NCBI RefSeq assembly: GCF_022811925.1
Contig: NZ_CP065511.1
Location: 2,225,501-2,289,500, forward strand
Direction of reading: 5' to 3'
Source: Cytobacillus oceanisediminis
GTDB taxonomy: Bacteria > Bacillota > Bacilli > Bacillales > Cytobacillaceae
DNA: 64,000 bases
The notes under the pieces were generated by a model that had not been told where the DNA came from, did not search any database, and saw nothing but the letters and a program-made list of their open reading frames with translations. Position numbers and translations under genes: made by a program. This document shows, in pieces, positions 51,916 to 61,582 of this stretch; the stretch's first letter is position 1, and every line of letters begins with the position of its first letter.

Positions 51916-53484
51916 CTATGCTGCTTCGGACTCTTTGGAGTGAACTTTTTTCATAAACTCATTAACATCTGCTGGTACTCTGCGATCAAGTTTGGAGACA
52001 ATATAGACAGAAAGGAATCCAATTGGGACAGTAATTAATCCTGGAACATTAAACTGCAGGAATTCAGGAAGGGTAGATTTAAAGAATATCATATACATGG
52101 AGGCAATTAACCCCATTACGAGACCTGCTATTGCTCCTTTTTCTGTCATCCCTCTCCACCAAATGCCCAATATAAATATTGGAGTAAATGTACTGGCTGC
52201 TACTGTAAATGCAAGTGCAACCAGGTGCCCAATGGAAGCTTCTTTTACCATGAGTCCAAGAACGCCATATAAAATCCCCAGGATTACAATTGAAACTTTA
52301 CCTGCAATTACGCGCTCTTTCTCTGTAATGTTCTTCCGGAAGAATGTTGCATATAAATCATGGGCCAAGGCCCCTGAACTCGCGATAAATAAACCAGAAA
52401 GATTTGAGAATACCGCTGCAAATGCCCCAGCGATGACAAGGCCAAGCAGCCATTCCCCGCCAAGTGCCTGAGCCGTAGAAGGTACTACCATATTGTTTCC
52501 GCCAGCGATTAGATCCTTCATTACTCCTGGGTCGGCATTGCCGCTAAGGAAAATTGAGCGTCCAACTACTCCAAGATACACAGCAAAGAAAAAGAATACA
52601 CTTGCAATGCCGATCGCCATAAGAGCCGATTTGCGGGCTGCTCTGGCACTTGGATTTGTATAAAAGCGAAGCAGGATGTGAGGAAGCCCAATCGTACCGA
52701 GTGAAAGGCCAATTGTCATTGATATTGTCTGCCAGAAAGATGGGAAGTAATTGCCGGTACCTGTCCAAACAGCTCCATCAAATGGAATATCTTTACCGTC
52801 AGGAGTAAACTCTGAAGAACCTGCAATAACACCTTTAAATTCATTAATAGAAGCAAGTATCTCCTGATAATGTAGTCCGCCATAAATGGCAGCACCTACC
52901 ATAAGAAGAAAAGCCCCAAGTCGAATCCATAACTCCAGAGCCTGGTTAAGAGTGGTCCCCTTCATACCGCCAACACCTACATAAAAAATCATGACCGAAC
53001 AAGTAAATATAATCCCAAATTCATAGCTTGTTCCAAAGAACATACTTAAAATTTGTGCAGCTCCAAGCAGCTGGGGTGCTGCATAGAAGCCGGAAATCGC
53101 AAGAACCACAGCCACTGCTGCGAGACGGGCACGTTTGCTGTGAAAACGATAGGCTAAAAAGTCTGCAACTGTAAAGGCCCCAAAACGGCGAAGCGGGCCA
53201 GCAACGAAAATGGCAAGGAGAGTCAGGCCAATTGAAAAGCAAAAGGCATAGTAGGCACCATCATAGCCTAGCTGATAGGTCAGGCCGGCAATTCCAAGAA
53301 AAGTCGCAGCGCTTAAATAGTCTCCGCCAATTGCTGAACCGTTTGTAAACCAGCCGAAGCTTCGCCCCCCAACAAAATAATCAGAAGCAGTTGCGCTTCT
53401 TTTTGATAAATATGTGATATATACAATCGTCCCCATTAGGAGTAGGGTTAATAGAAATTTAGGTTCTAGTAGCATGGCTGTCAC
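51916..53484 (-). CDS. actP: Sodium:solute symporter, acetate permease (ActP)-like
   Basis: 522 residues, about 13 membrane helices. SSF signatures: SDYFVGGRSFGWFTNGSAIG GDYLSAATFLGIAG, TLSLGTIGLPHILLRFYTNP-like region and FAAVFSNLSGLFIASSGALA HDLYATF. Its start overlaps the stop of the DUF485 gene by 4 bp, the arrangement of yjcH-actP in enterobacteria. Imports acetate or another short monocarboxylate with sodium. Confidence 0.9.
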   Translation of the reverse strand: MTAMLLEPKFLLTLLLMGTIVYITYLSKRSATASDYFVGGRSFGWFTNGSAIGGDYLSAATFLGIAGLTYQLGYDGAYYAFCFSIGLTLLAIFVAGPLRRFGAFTVADFLAYRFHSKRARLAAVAVVLAISGFYAAPQLLGAAQILSMFFGTSYEFGIIFTCSVMIFYVGVGGMKGTTLNQALELWIRLGAFLLMVGAAIYGGLHYQEILASINEFKGVIAGSSEFTPDGKDIPFDGAVWTGTGNYFPSFWQTISMTIGLSLGTIGLPHILLRFYTNPSARAARKSALMAIGIASVFFFFAVYLGVVGRSIFLSGNADPGVMKDLIAGGNNMVVPSTAQALGGEWLLGLVIAGAFAAVFSNLSGLFIASSGALAHDLYATFFRKNITEKERVIAGKVSIVILGILYGVLGLMVKEASIGHLVALAFTVAASTFTPIFILGIWWRGMTEKGAIAGLVMGLIASMYMIFFKSTLPEFLQFNVPGLITVPIGFLSVYIVSKLDRRVPADVNEFMKKVHSKESEAA

Positions 53485-53849
53485 ATGATTCTCCTCTCTT
53501 TAGAATAAGCTGCCGGATTGCCAGAACTATTTTGATTGTTCCTTAAACGCTTTTCGTAGAGAGATGTATGCACGTATGCAATGATAAAAGCCATCGCCAT
53601 TGCGACAATACTAGTTAAAAACCAGCTATATGTCATTCCGCCCCACATGCGCGAGAACATGAAACCGCCTGCAAACCAATTTAATATCGGAATTGAGAGG
53701 ATAAAAATATAATATAAGACCGTAAGTCTAAGACCTGTACTGAATTCACCCTTCATGATTTGCCTTGTTTCTGGATCAAGCGGTTCAAGTTCACTAAAGT
53801 CTATTGTTTCTGCCGCTACATAATTGTACTCAGTATATTCCCCAGCCAT
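53481..53849 (-). CDS. DUF485 membrane protein, symporter partner
   Basis: 122 residues; AGGAGG before ATG 53849. Two membrane helices (LRLTVLYYIFILSIPILNWF AGGFMFSRM and SWFLTSIVAMAMAFIIAYVH). DUF485 (YjcH) proteins accompany ActP-type symporters. Coupled to the next gene by overlap. Confidence 0.9.
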   Translation of the reverse strand: MAGEYTEYNYVAAETIDFSELEPLDPETRQIMKGEFSTGLRLTVLYYIFILSIPILNWFAGGFMFSRMWGGMTYSWFLTSIVAMAMAFIIAYVHTSLYEKRLRNNQNSSGNPAAYSKERRIM

Positions 53850-54073
53850 TCTGTACTCCTCCTTATTGTATAAGCTTTTGCCGTCTATGTGTCCCTCCTT
53901 CGTTCGGCAAAGTTCTATAATAAAACTGATTTTACTTTATTAGGAGTGCGTATACCTTACAATAAAATATCAGAAATATACAAATATTTAATATAGTCTA
54001 ATTTTTATACTATAATTTGTTTAAGGAAATAACTTTGAGGTCCCCATCAAAGATAGGGAAGAGGGAAGAGAGA

Positions 54074-55318
54074 ATGTATTCTATTAGTCTGGCAGTAGAA
54101 GATCAGCATGAGTTTGAAAAGCTTGCAGACTGGATTTTAGAGGAGTTTAAGGAGAACTGCGTACTGATTGAAAAGGAGATCAAAAACCTTGATATGGATA
54201 TTGCGGTTATCGAAGTAAGAAAATGGCACGACTGGGTAAAAATACACCGATTTCGTAAACGGAATACAAAATGCAGGATTATACCTCTGCTTGATCCGTC
54301 ATTATTATATACTTCCCCGCTTGCTATTGAGTTCAAGCTGAGACATCTTTTAGTGAAATCCGTTAAGAAGCATATTTTTATACGTACGCTGAAACGAGCC
54401 ATTAAGGATCTCTCAAATGCGGGTACAAAATTCATTGAATACGATGAATTACATAATCAGATTGAAAAGATGCATAAAAAAGAACACAATAATTTACCTT
54501 TTCAAGAGGCATTTTTACGCCGGTTGTTGTCTGGTGATGTAAAAAATGAAGAGGAGTTAATTCAATCCCGCTACTTTCTTTCAGGAGAGGAAATACCAAA
54601 CTTGGTTTGTTTCATTCAGGGATTTGTCCGCTGCCCTGCCAGAAGGGAAAAGGAAGGCTGGCATGCACCCGGGCTAATCCAGACATTTTTAAGAAAGCGT
54701 TTCAATGAACAGCGAATCTCATTCCTTCCATACCGTAAGCATCTCCTCATGCTAGTCCAGGTTCCTTTCGGGTATGTATCCTTAAAGCATTGGAATGAAG
54801 CAGAGAACGTGATTCTTGATGCTGTTGAAGCTTTGGAGAAAGAGTATGGAATTCACCTTTATATAGGTGCAGGATCCATCTACCGTGAACCGCTGTTCCT
54901 CAATCAATCATATCGGGAGGCATGTAAAGCCAGGCGTACTTCACCTTATGAAAGGCTTTCGCTGCGTTATTTTGAAGAGATAACAAAGGATGAACAGATC
55001 CAGAAATGTACAGACTATATAGCCCAGTATTGTACAGAAGATCTTTCAATTAAGCGGGTAGCCGATCAAATTAATCTTAGTGTGCCGTATTTCAGTCGTA
55101 TATTTAAACAAGAAACAGGGAGAAACTTTGTTGAATATGTCACATTTGTTCGTATGCAGCGTGCAGTATGGCTTTTACGCCATACTAGCCATACAATTGA
55201 GTGGATCGCTGAAGAACTTGGGTACAATACACCAAATTATTTTAGCGGTACATTTAAGAAATATGTCGGGCTTTCTCCCAGGGAATACAGAGCCACAGAA
55301 GAAATTATCTTTGTTTAA
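54074..55318 (+). CDS. AraC-family regulator with degenerate receiver-like N-terminus
   Basis: ATG 54074 with GGGAAGAGAG; the frame is open to 54017 but without a better signal. 414 residues. The C-terminal ~100 residues hold two HTH units (CTEDLSIKRVADQINLSVPY FSRIFKQETGRNFVEYVTFV RMQRAVWLL, then WIAEELGYNTPNYFSGTFKK YVGLSPREYR). The N-terminus (VEDQHEFEKLADWILEEF..DMDIAVIEVRKW) resembles a receiver lacking its usual phosphorylation pattern; a GGDEF-like middle follows as in YesN proteins. Divergent from the acetate-type symporter, its likely target. Confidence 0.85.
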   Translation: MYSISLAVEDQHEFEKLADWILEEFKENCVLIEKEIKNLDMDIAVIEVRKWHDWVKIHRFRKRNTKCRIIPLLDPSLLYTSPLAIEFKLRHLLVKSVKKHIFIRTLKRAIKDLSNAGTKFIEYDELHNQIEKMHKKEHNNLPFQEAFLRRLLSGDVKNEEELIQSRYFLSGEEIPNLVCFIQGFVRCPARREKEGWHAPGLIQTFLRKRFNEQRISFLPYRKHLLMLVQVPFGYVSLKHWNEAENVILDAVEALEKEYGIHLYIGAGSIYREPLFLNQSYREACKARRTSPYERLSLRYFEEITKDEQIQKCTDYIAQYCTEDLSIKRVADQINLSVPYFSRIFKQETGRNFVEYVTFVRMQRAVWLLRHTSHTIEWIAEELGYNTPNYFSGTFKKYVGLSPREYRATEEIIFV

Positions 55319-55392
55319 AGCTGTTTTCTAAAAAGGAAAAATCCGGGATTTCCCCAAACCATATACGTATTATTATAAAGGGCGAGATAACC

Positions 55393-55827
55393 TTGAATAA
55401 AATTAATTATTTTATCGCTTTTATTGGAATAATTTCAATTTTTATAGTGGGTTGTTCAAACGTAAAAGAAGATGAAGAACTAAATATAGAAGTTCAAAAG
55501 TGTATTGGTGATGAAAATAAATACGATAGCTTTAAAGTAATTACTAATAGTGAGCAAGTTAAAAAAGTCAGAGAGATCCTAAATAGTATTGATTGGGAAA
55601 ATGCAAAAGTAGATATGGCAAACTCTGCTGATTACAGATTTGCATTTCAATATAAAAATCCTGAAATAGAAGCAAAAGCTGTGTTGTATGAACTTTGGAT
55701 AAGCCCAAATAAAGATAAGGTGGAACTTGTAATAGATGCTGAAAGTAAATATGTTCAATTAGACAAGAATAAGTCAGCCGAATTATTTGAAATCCTCACT
55801 GGTGGAAAATTATCTGACCTATATTAA
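55393..55827 (+). CDS. Small lipoprotein of unknown function
   Basis: 144 residues, TTG start. Signal peptide with lipobox (FIGIISIFIVGCSN). The mature part is hydrophilic, with a segment VITNSEQVKKVREILNSIDW and an acidic, beta-rich body. No family named. Outside face of the membrane is expected. Confidence 0.75.
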   Translation: MNKINYFIAFIGIISIFIVGCSNVKEDEELNIEVQKCIGDENKYDSFKVITNSEQVKKVREILNSIDWENAKVDMANSADYRFAFQYKNPEIEAKAVLYELWISPNKDKVELVIDAESKYVQLDKNKSAELFEILTGGKLSDLY

Positions 55828-56261
55828 TAATTTGTCCTCAATTGGAGGTATTTTATTATGTAATTCTTAGCCTTGCCAGTGTCCTTTAAAGGTGCCTGTT
55901 CCCGGTTCCCTTAATGCGTTAATGACGTGGTAGACAGGCACTCTTTTCAAGGTACCATTTTCTCCAAAAATAACTCCACTATCAAATTTATCATTTACAC
56001 AATTTTTATAAACAAAGCCTAGAAATTAAAAATGAGCCTCAATTTATCAAAAATGAAGGCTCATTTTTAATTCGACACTTATATCCCGCCACCAGCAAAA
56101 ATACGGGGGGGGGGGCTTGGGATGGATATTTAGGTATATTGATTAAGGAATGTAAGCGAAGAATACAAAATTAGAAATCAAACTTAATAATTTACAGAAT
56201 AATGTGTATCATTAAGATAGAATTGAAGATTGTATCGCTATTATTAAAGGAGTGCTTGTCC
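55828..56261. other. Intergenic region with a repeat, a terminator and a 12-G tract
   Basis: Dispersed repeat copy 4 at 55891-55942, a 13-bp perfect terminator (56026-56038 / 56058-56070, TTAAAAATGAGCC / GGCTCATTTTTAA), and a run of 12 G at 56105-56116. No gene. Confidence 0.65.
55891..55942. repeat. Dispersed palindromic repeat, copy 4
   Basis: GGTGCCTGTTCCCGG ... ATGCGTTAATGACG ... GACAGGCACT. Confidence 0.7.
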
Positions 56262-57575
56262 ATGTTTAGGGTGGGGGTCGTCGGTCCAAAATCCACTGTA
56301 GAAAGAATCATACATATCGCACAAGACTTAAAGTTAGATGTAATTTTTTTAACGTATCCTTATAAAGAAGTGCGGGAAACTGAAGATATAATAAGAAATA
56401 ATAATAACAATGTTGATTTGTGGATTTTTTCAGGGAAAATTTCTTATAACATTGCATGTGAAGCGGTAGGAAATACTGAAAAACAAATATATATCGAACA
56501 TACTGAAGCTGGAATTTTCAAAGGGCTTTTGGAGTTCGCATACAAAACGGGTTCTTTTTTAGATCATTTAAGTATAGATGAAATTTCAAAAAGTCATTTA
56601 GAGACTGCTTTTAACCAACTCAATATTAATCCCGAAAAGATTTATGTGAAAACTTTTTCCGAAAAAACTTCGACTGAAGAATTAATAGGTTTCCACAGTC
56701 ATTTATGGGAAAATGGTGAGACAAAAGGAGCAATCACTTGTTTTGAAGAAGTTTATTTACAACTTAAAGAAATGAGTGTTCCTGCATTCAGAATTTCAAC
56801 AAGTGATATTGAAATCCGCCATACATTAAACATCCTTTCTGAAAAAATAAAGACTTTCTACTTTATGGAGTCCCAAGTTGCAGTTCAGCTATTTGAAATG
56901 GCACATTTGGAAAATCATTTCAAAAGTTCGAAACAAACATATCAGCTCCAGTATATGGAATTGAAGTTAAAAGAGATTTTAATAAACCTAAGTGAACGGT
57001 TGAATGGATCACTAATTGAAAAAGGGCTTGGCCGTTATTTAATATTTAGTTCGCGCGGTGATAGTGAACGGGAAATACAAAAAATTGAAGAGACAGTAAA
57101 CAAATTGATTTTGGAGTCTGGGTTGAAGGTGGGTGTAGGCATAGGATTTGGTGAAACAATATTTTCAGCGGAACTGAATGCAAACAATGCACTAAAACAA
57201 TCCAAAGAGAGGTTTGGTTCAATTATTATTATTCACGAAAATGGTGAAGTCGTTGAAGTAGATAGTGAAAACATAGAAAAGATGGATTTTCCGTATTTTA
57301 ATGATAAAAGCTTTATGACTAAACTTAAAAACGAGAAAATCAATGTTAAACATTATATTGAACTATTTGCTTTAATAAGGAATGCAGGAATAAAAGAATT
57401 TACAGTTAAAGACATTTCAATTCAACTATCTAAGGATGAAAGAAATACAAGACGTTTCATAGAAAGCTTATGTGATGCAGGTTTAGCTGAATGTACCGGG
57501 GTGGAAGAATACCCGGCGAGGGGAAGACCGAGACGCGTTTACAAACTGACAAACTCACCAAATAAAGTTGTTTAA
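56262..57575 (+). CDS. Transcription regulator with GGDEF/cyclase-like and wHTH domains
   Basis: ATG 56262 (AAAGGAG upstream) gives 437 residues. The N-terminal ~120 residues (FRVGVVGPKSTVERIIHIAQ DLKLDVIFLTYPY) look like a periplasmic-binding or receptor fold. A middle domain (about 255-350) shows GLGRYLIFSSRGDSEREIQK and GLKVGVGIGFGETIFSAELN ANNALKQSK, similar to GGDEF or GTP-cyclohydrolase III folds. The C-terminus is a winged helix (FTVKDISIQLSKDERNTRRF IESLCDAGLAE). It lies upstream of the NhaC-argH operon and probably controls it. Family not firmly known. Confidence 0.6.
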   Translation: MFRVGVVGPKSTVERIIHIAQDLKLDVIFLTYPYKEVRETEDIIRNNNNNVDLWIFSGKISYNIACEAVGNTEKQIYIEHTEAGIFKGLLEFAYKTGSFLDHLSIDEISKSHLETAFNQLNINPEKIYVKTFSEKTSTEELIGFHSHLWENGETKGAITCFEEVYLQLKEMSVPAFRISTSDIEIRHTLNILSEKIKTFYFMESQVAVQLFEMAHLENHFKSSKQTYQLQYMELKLKEILINLSERLNGSLIEKGLGRYLIFSSRGDSEREIQKIEETVNKLILESGLKVGVGIGFGETIFSAELNANNALKQSKERFGSIIIIHENGEVVEVDSENIEKMDFPYFNDKSFMTKLKNEKINVKHYIELFALIRNAGIKEFTVKDISIQLSKDERNTRRFIESLCDAGLAECTGVEEYPARGRPRRVYKLTNSPNKVV

Positions 57576-57610
57576 GACTGTTGGGAATAATCACCTCAAC
57601 AGTCTTTCTA
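57574..57610 (+). terminator. Terminator of the regulator gene
   Basis: AAGACTGTTG (57574-57583) and CAACAGTCTT (57597-57606), T-rich end. Confidence 0.8.
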
Positions 57611-57660
57611 ATTTTAGGATAATAACTGAGAAAAAATTGTCTAAAAATTTTAAATTGTTA

Positions 57661-57721
57661 TTGCGTTTCATGGATGCGTTAAAATATAATTTATTTTAGG
57701 GTAAACATTAACTATTTACCC
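57661..57721 (+). promoter_or_regulatory. Promoter and operator of the NhaC-argH operon
   Basis: TTGCGT (57661-57666), 18-bp spacer, TATAAT (57685-57690). GGGTAAA-N9-TTTACCC (57699-57721) lies at the start of the transcript and is a good repressor site. Confidence 0.65.
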
Positions 57722-57772
57722 TTATGTGAATGATGTATTCGATATTATTTAGTTTAAGGGGAGATTTTATTT

Positions 57773-59296
57773 ATGGATCACATGGGTTTGGTGTCTTTAA
57801 TACCACCGATTATTGCAGTAATTCTCGCAATACTTACAAAGAATGTTATCGTGTCCCTGTTCTCCGGAGTGTATATTGGAGTCCTGATTCTTGTGGGAGG
57901 CCGTCCTCTCGAAGCGACAATGGAAGTAATCGGAAACTTTATATTTCCGCAAGTAGCGGATAGTTACAATGCAGCAGTTTTAGTTTTATTATTCTTTATT
58001 GGCGGGTTTGTAGCACTTATGGAGAAGTCGGGTGGAGGGGCAGCACTTGCCTCAGGTGCCATAAAGTACATTAACACTCGTGCGAAAGCACAAATCTCTG
58101 CTTGGTTTGGAGGAATTATCATTTTCTTTTCCGATTTGGGCACACCACTAATCGTTGGACCGGTTTTTGAAAAGATTTTCGATAAAGCCAAAATCTCAAG
58201 GGAGAAGCTTGCATGGATCATCGATTCAACGTCATCTCCCGTCGCAGTACTAATCCCATTCATCGGATGGGGAGTATATATTATGGGGCTAATAAAAAAA
58301 GAATTTGAATTGCTGAACATAAACACATCTGAATTCAGTACGCTTATTCAAGTCATTCCATTTCAGTTTTATGCACTATTGACCGTTTCAATGGTGCCTC
58401 TAGTGGCGTTGACGAAATTGGACTTTGGACCGATGGCAAAGGCGGAAAAAAGAGTGCAGCAAACGGGCAATCTGTATTGGCCAGAGTCGAAACCTCTTAG
58501 AAAACCAGAAGATGTGGAGGCGATTACAAAAAATGGACATGCCGTATTAATTTGGCTGCCGCTATTGGTATTATTTATCACCCTTTTCGGATTGTTAATT
58601 TCATTCGGCTTCCCGTTTGAGCCGGTACCAGGAAATGAATTCAGGGTTTCTTTAAGTGCTGCATATTTATTTGCAGCGTTATCGATTGTCGTCTTAATGA
58701 TTATGTACAAAGTGAAAAAGTTCGGCGAGATTATTGATATTTATACAACTGGAATGCAGAAAATGGTTTACGTTGCAGTCACACTTGTCCTTGCTTGGTC
58801 GCTTGGCAAAGTAATTAATGAAATGGGAACTGCAGCGTTTATAGTTGAGGCGATGAAAGGAAATGTTCCATCGTTCATCATACCTGCAATCTTATTCTTA
58901 GTCGGAGCGGGGATGTCTCTTGCATCCGGGACGTCATGGGGGACATTTGCGATTATGCTCCCAATAGCCATTCCCATGGCTGTAGGTCTCGATGCGCATT
59001 TGTTAGTTTGTATAGGAGCTGTTTTGTCAGGTGGTATCTTCGGAGATCACTGTTCACCAATTTCCGATACGACGATCTTATCGTCAACAGGGGCAGGAGC
59101 GGATCATATCGATCACGTAAAAACTCAGTTTCCATATGCACTCATTAATGCATCGATTGCATTAATCGGATTTGTCGTTGCCGGGATCACAGGAAGTGCA
59201 TTCACTTTAATCTTGACGATAGTACTGCTTATAGCAGCTGTTTTTGTATTATCCAAAATACACACAAGAAAGTATAGTGAAAGGGTTGAATTATAA
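57773..59296 (+). CDS. NhaC-family antiporter-like transporter
   Basis: 507 residues, about 12 membrane helices; GGGGAG upstream. NhaC/AbgT-like segments: FFIGGFVALMEKSGGGAALA SGA, WFGGIIIFFSDLGTPLIVGP VFE, DSTSSPVAVLIPFIGWGVYI and FGDHCSPISDTTILSSTGAG ADHIDHV. NhaC relatives exchange sodium and protons or organic acids such as malate/lactate and amino acids. The argininosuccinate lyase gene begins directly after its stop, so the transported substrate may be its substrate. Confidence 0.88.
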   Translation: MDHMGLVSLIPPIIAVILAILTKNVIVSLFSGVYIGVLILVGGRPLEATMEVIGNFIFPQVADSYNAAVLVLLFFIGGFVALMEKSGGGAALASGAIKYINTRAKAQISAWFGGIIIFFSDLGTPLIVGPVFEKIFDKAKISREKLAWIIDSTSSPVAVLIPFIGWGVYIMGLIKKEFELLNINTSEFSTLIQVIPFQFYALLTVSMVPLVALTKLDFGPMAKAEKRVQQTGNLYWPESKPLRKPEDVEAITKNGHAVLIWLPLLVLFITLFGLLISFGFPFEPVPGNEFRVSLSAAYLFAALSIVVLMIMYKVKKFGEIIDIYTTGMQKMVYVAVTLVLAWSLGKVINEMGTAAFIVEAMKGNVPSFIIPAILFLVGAGMSLASGTSWGTFAIMLPIAIPMAVGLDAHLLVCIGAVLSGGIFGDHCSPISDTTILSSTGAGADHIDHVKTQFPYALINASIALIGFVVAGITGSAFTLILTIVLLIAAVFVLSKIHTRKYSERVEL

Positions 59297-60625
59297 GTGA
59301 AACTTTGGGGCGGACGATTCACTAAACGTGAAGATGAAATCATGGAGAAATTCAATACATCTTTACCTGTTGATAATAGGCTGTATTATGAGGATATAAC
59401 GGGAAGCATTGCACACGTAAAAATGCTTGTGAAATGTAAATTACTTACAGAGTCTGAAGGTGATTTACTTATTAGTGGGCTCGAATCGATCATGAGCGAT
59501 ATAGAGTCCGGTGTATTGAAAGTGGAAGGCGAATATGAAGATATCCATTCTTTTGTTGAAATGAATTTGACATCGAGAATTGGTGACACAGGAAAGAAAC
59601 TTCATACTGCACGAAGCAGGAATGACCAAGTGGCGATTGACATGAGGCTTTATGCAAAAAATAAAGCCGGAGAAGTGGTGACAGTCCTTCAGCAACTTAT
59701 CCATTCATTAAATGAGAAAGCAGCAAATAATAACGTCATTATGCCTGGATACACACATTTGCAAAGGGCACAGGTCATAACATTCGGCCATCATCTCGGT
59801 GCATATGTTCAAATGTTTAGCCGTGACAAAATGAGAGTCCAGAATGCCATTGCCATTTTGGATGAAAACCCGCTAGGATGTGGTGCATTGGCGGGTACAA
59901 CACACAACATCGACCGTCAAATAACAACAGACCTTTTAGGATTCGCTAAACCGGTAGACAATTTTTTAGATGGGGTAAGCGATCGGGATTACTTACTAGA
60001 ACTCATGTCAAGTTTTTCAATTATGATGATGCACTTGAGCCGCTTAAGTGAAGAACTCATTCTCTGGAGCAGCCAGGAATTCAAATTTATCGAAATGGAT
60101 GATGCCTATTCAACAGGCAGCAGCATCATGCCTCAAAAGAAAAACCCGGATGCAGCTGAACTTATTAGAGGCAAGACAGGCAGAGTATACGGTTCCCTCT
60201 TTTCGTTGCTTACGACTCTGAAAGGATTGCCGCTCACATACAACAAAGACATGCAGGAAGATAAAGAACAGTTTTTTGATGCAGTCGATACAGTGATAGA
60301 TTGCCTTGAAATTATGTCAAAAATGATTGATACGCTCCTGGTAAAGGAAGAAAACATGAAAGCTGCCATTAAAGCAGGTTTCTTGAACGCAACCGAAGTT
60401 GCAGATTATTTAGTGAGCAAAGGGACTGCATTTAGAGATGCTCACGAAATCGTCGGCAAGCTCATTATCTATTGTGAAGAGCAAAAGAAGGCGATTGAAG
60501 ATTTAACGGTCGAAGAGCTGGCGCAGTTTAGCAGCAGCATAACAGAGGATATTTACGAATACATTGACTATGAGAACATATTAACCAAAGGGAACAAAAA
60601 ACTTATCAAGCAGATTTCGGGATAA
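59297..60625 (+). CDS. argH: Argininosuccinate lyase
   Basis: 442 residues; GTG start 1 bp after the preceding stop. WGGRFTKREDEIMEKFNTSL, HTARSRNDQVAIDMRLYAKN, and the signature STGSSIMPQKKNPDAAELIR (about 275-294) are complete. It cleaves argininosuccinate to arginine and fumarate. argG is not adjacent, unlike the usual argGH order; instead it pairs with an NhaC-like transporter, so a catabolic or alternative substrate role is possible. Confidence 0.93.
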   Translation: MKLWGGRFTKREDEIMEKFNTSLPVDNRLYYEDITGSIAHVKMLVKCKLLTESEGDLLISGLESIMSDIESGVLKVEGEYEDIHSFVEMNLTSRIGDTGKKLHTARSRNDQVAIDMRLYAKNKAGEVVTVLQQLIHSLNEKAANNNVIMPGYTHLQRAQVITFGHHLGAYVQMFSRDKMRVQNAIAILDENPLGCGALAGTTHNIDRQITTDLLGFAKPVDNFLDGVSDRDYLLELMSSFSIMMMHLSRLSEELILWSSQEFKFIEMDDAYSTGSSIMPQKKNPDAAELIRGKTGRVYGSLFSLLTTLKGLPLTYNKDMQEDKEQFFDAVDTVIDCLEIMSKMIDTLLVKEENMKAAIKAGFLNATEVADYLVSKGTAFRDAHEIVGKLIIYCEEQKKAIEDLTVEELAQFSSSITEDIYEYIDYENILTKGNKKLIKQISG

Positions 60626-60629
60626 ATTT

Positions 60630-60676
60630 AAGCAAACAGGACCAATCAGAGAGGGATTGGTCCTGTTTGCTTGCCC
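60630..60676. terminator. Strong terminator after argH
   Basis: AAGCAAACAGGACCAATC (60630-60647) and GATTGGTCCTGTTTGCTT (60655-60672): an 18-bp perfect stem with a 7-nt loop. Confidence 0.85.
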
Positions 60677-60763
60677 GTTAGAAATCGTATCGGTATGGAC
60701 CTGACCATTTTTCAAAAAAATCAATTATCATAAGGGAGGGCAGGATTGCTATTCTTGCCGGAA

Positions 60764-60822
60764 ATGTACCTGACCCTGGCTGAGATAATATGTTAATGAG
60801 CGAGGGGACAAGTACCTTTTTT
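60764..60822. repeat. Dispersed palindromic repeat, copy 5
   Basis: ATGTACCTGACCCTGG ... ATGTTAATGAGCGAGGGGAC ... AGTACC with T run; the arms have compensating changes (GTACC/AGTAC) that keep the stem. Confidence 0.7.
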
Positions 60823-60850
60823 CAGGATAGAAATATACCTCAATAATTCA

Positions 60851-61351
60851 TTATTCAGATGCAAACAATTTAAGCTCTTCAGCATCAAATGTTATCGTTC
60901 CTTCGTATTTCATGCCGATCTTTTCAAGAAGTCGTGAGGAAGCATGATTGTCTAAGGATGTGATGGCCAAAATCCGTTTCAGACCCAGCTGCTCATGACC
61001 ATATTTCAATGCAGCAGAAGCTGACTCGAACCCATAACCTTGCGTTTGATATGTGGATAAAAAAGCAAAGCCAATATCAACATTGTCTAATGTATCTCGT
61101 TTTATCAATCCGCACATTCCAATAGGAGTGCTTCCTTCTTTTCGTTCAACCAGAAAAAGGCCAAAGCCCAGCTGGGAGTACATTTTCATGGGGCCGGTAA
61201 CAATATAATTCTTAGCATCCTCAAGCGTACGTACACCTTTATCACCAATATAACGAAGCCATGCAGGTTCATTTAAAAGTTCTAGAATGAATGCTGCATC
61301 ATCTGGTGTTAACCAGCGAAGAATTGTTCGATCTGTTTCAAGTACTTTCAA
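60851..61351 (-). CDS. GNAT-family N-acetyltransferase, RimJ/RimL-like
   Basis: 166 residues. ETDRTILRWLTPDDAAFILE LLNEPAWLRYIGD, then GMCGLIKRDTLDNVDIGFAF LSTYQTQGYGFESASAALKY (acetyl-CoA loop QxxGxG/A) and LDNHASSRLLEKIGMKYEGT. It acetylates small amines or protein N-termini; target unknown. Monocistronic, leftward. Confidence 0.9.
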   Translation of the reverse strand: MKVLETDRTILRWLTPDDAAFILELLNEPAWLRYIGDKGVRTLEDAKNYIVTGPMKMYSQLGFGLFLVERKEGSTPIGMCGLIKRDTLDNVDIGFAFLSTYQTQGYGFESASAALKYGHEQLGLKRILAITSLDNHASSRLLEKIGMKYEGTITFDAEELKLFASE

Positions 61352-61582
61352 TTATATAAACACCTCATTCTTTTCTATTCTGTTAACCATTAAGATTAAT
61401 TATTTACTTTTCAGGCATGCTATAACAAATATACATCTTAAATTATTATTAGAGCAAATTGAATTTTCTTATTTCTTGACTGGTAATTCTCCCATTGATT
61501 CACTAATGAGTTCTCCCTGTAAACCTGTTAGCCTTGTAAGTGGCCTGTTTTTGCCTAAAAACTACAAACAGGAGGTTTACAA

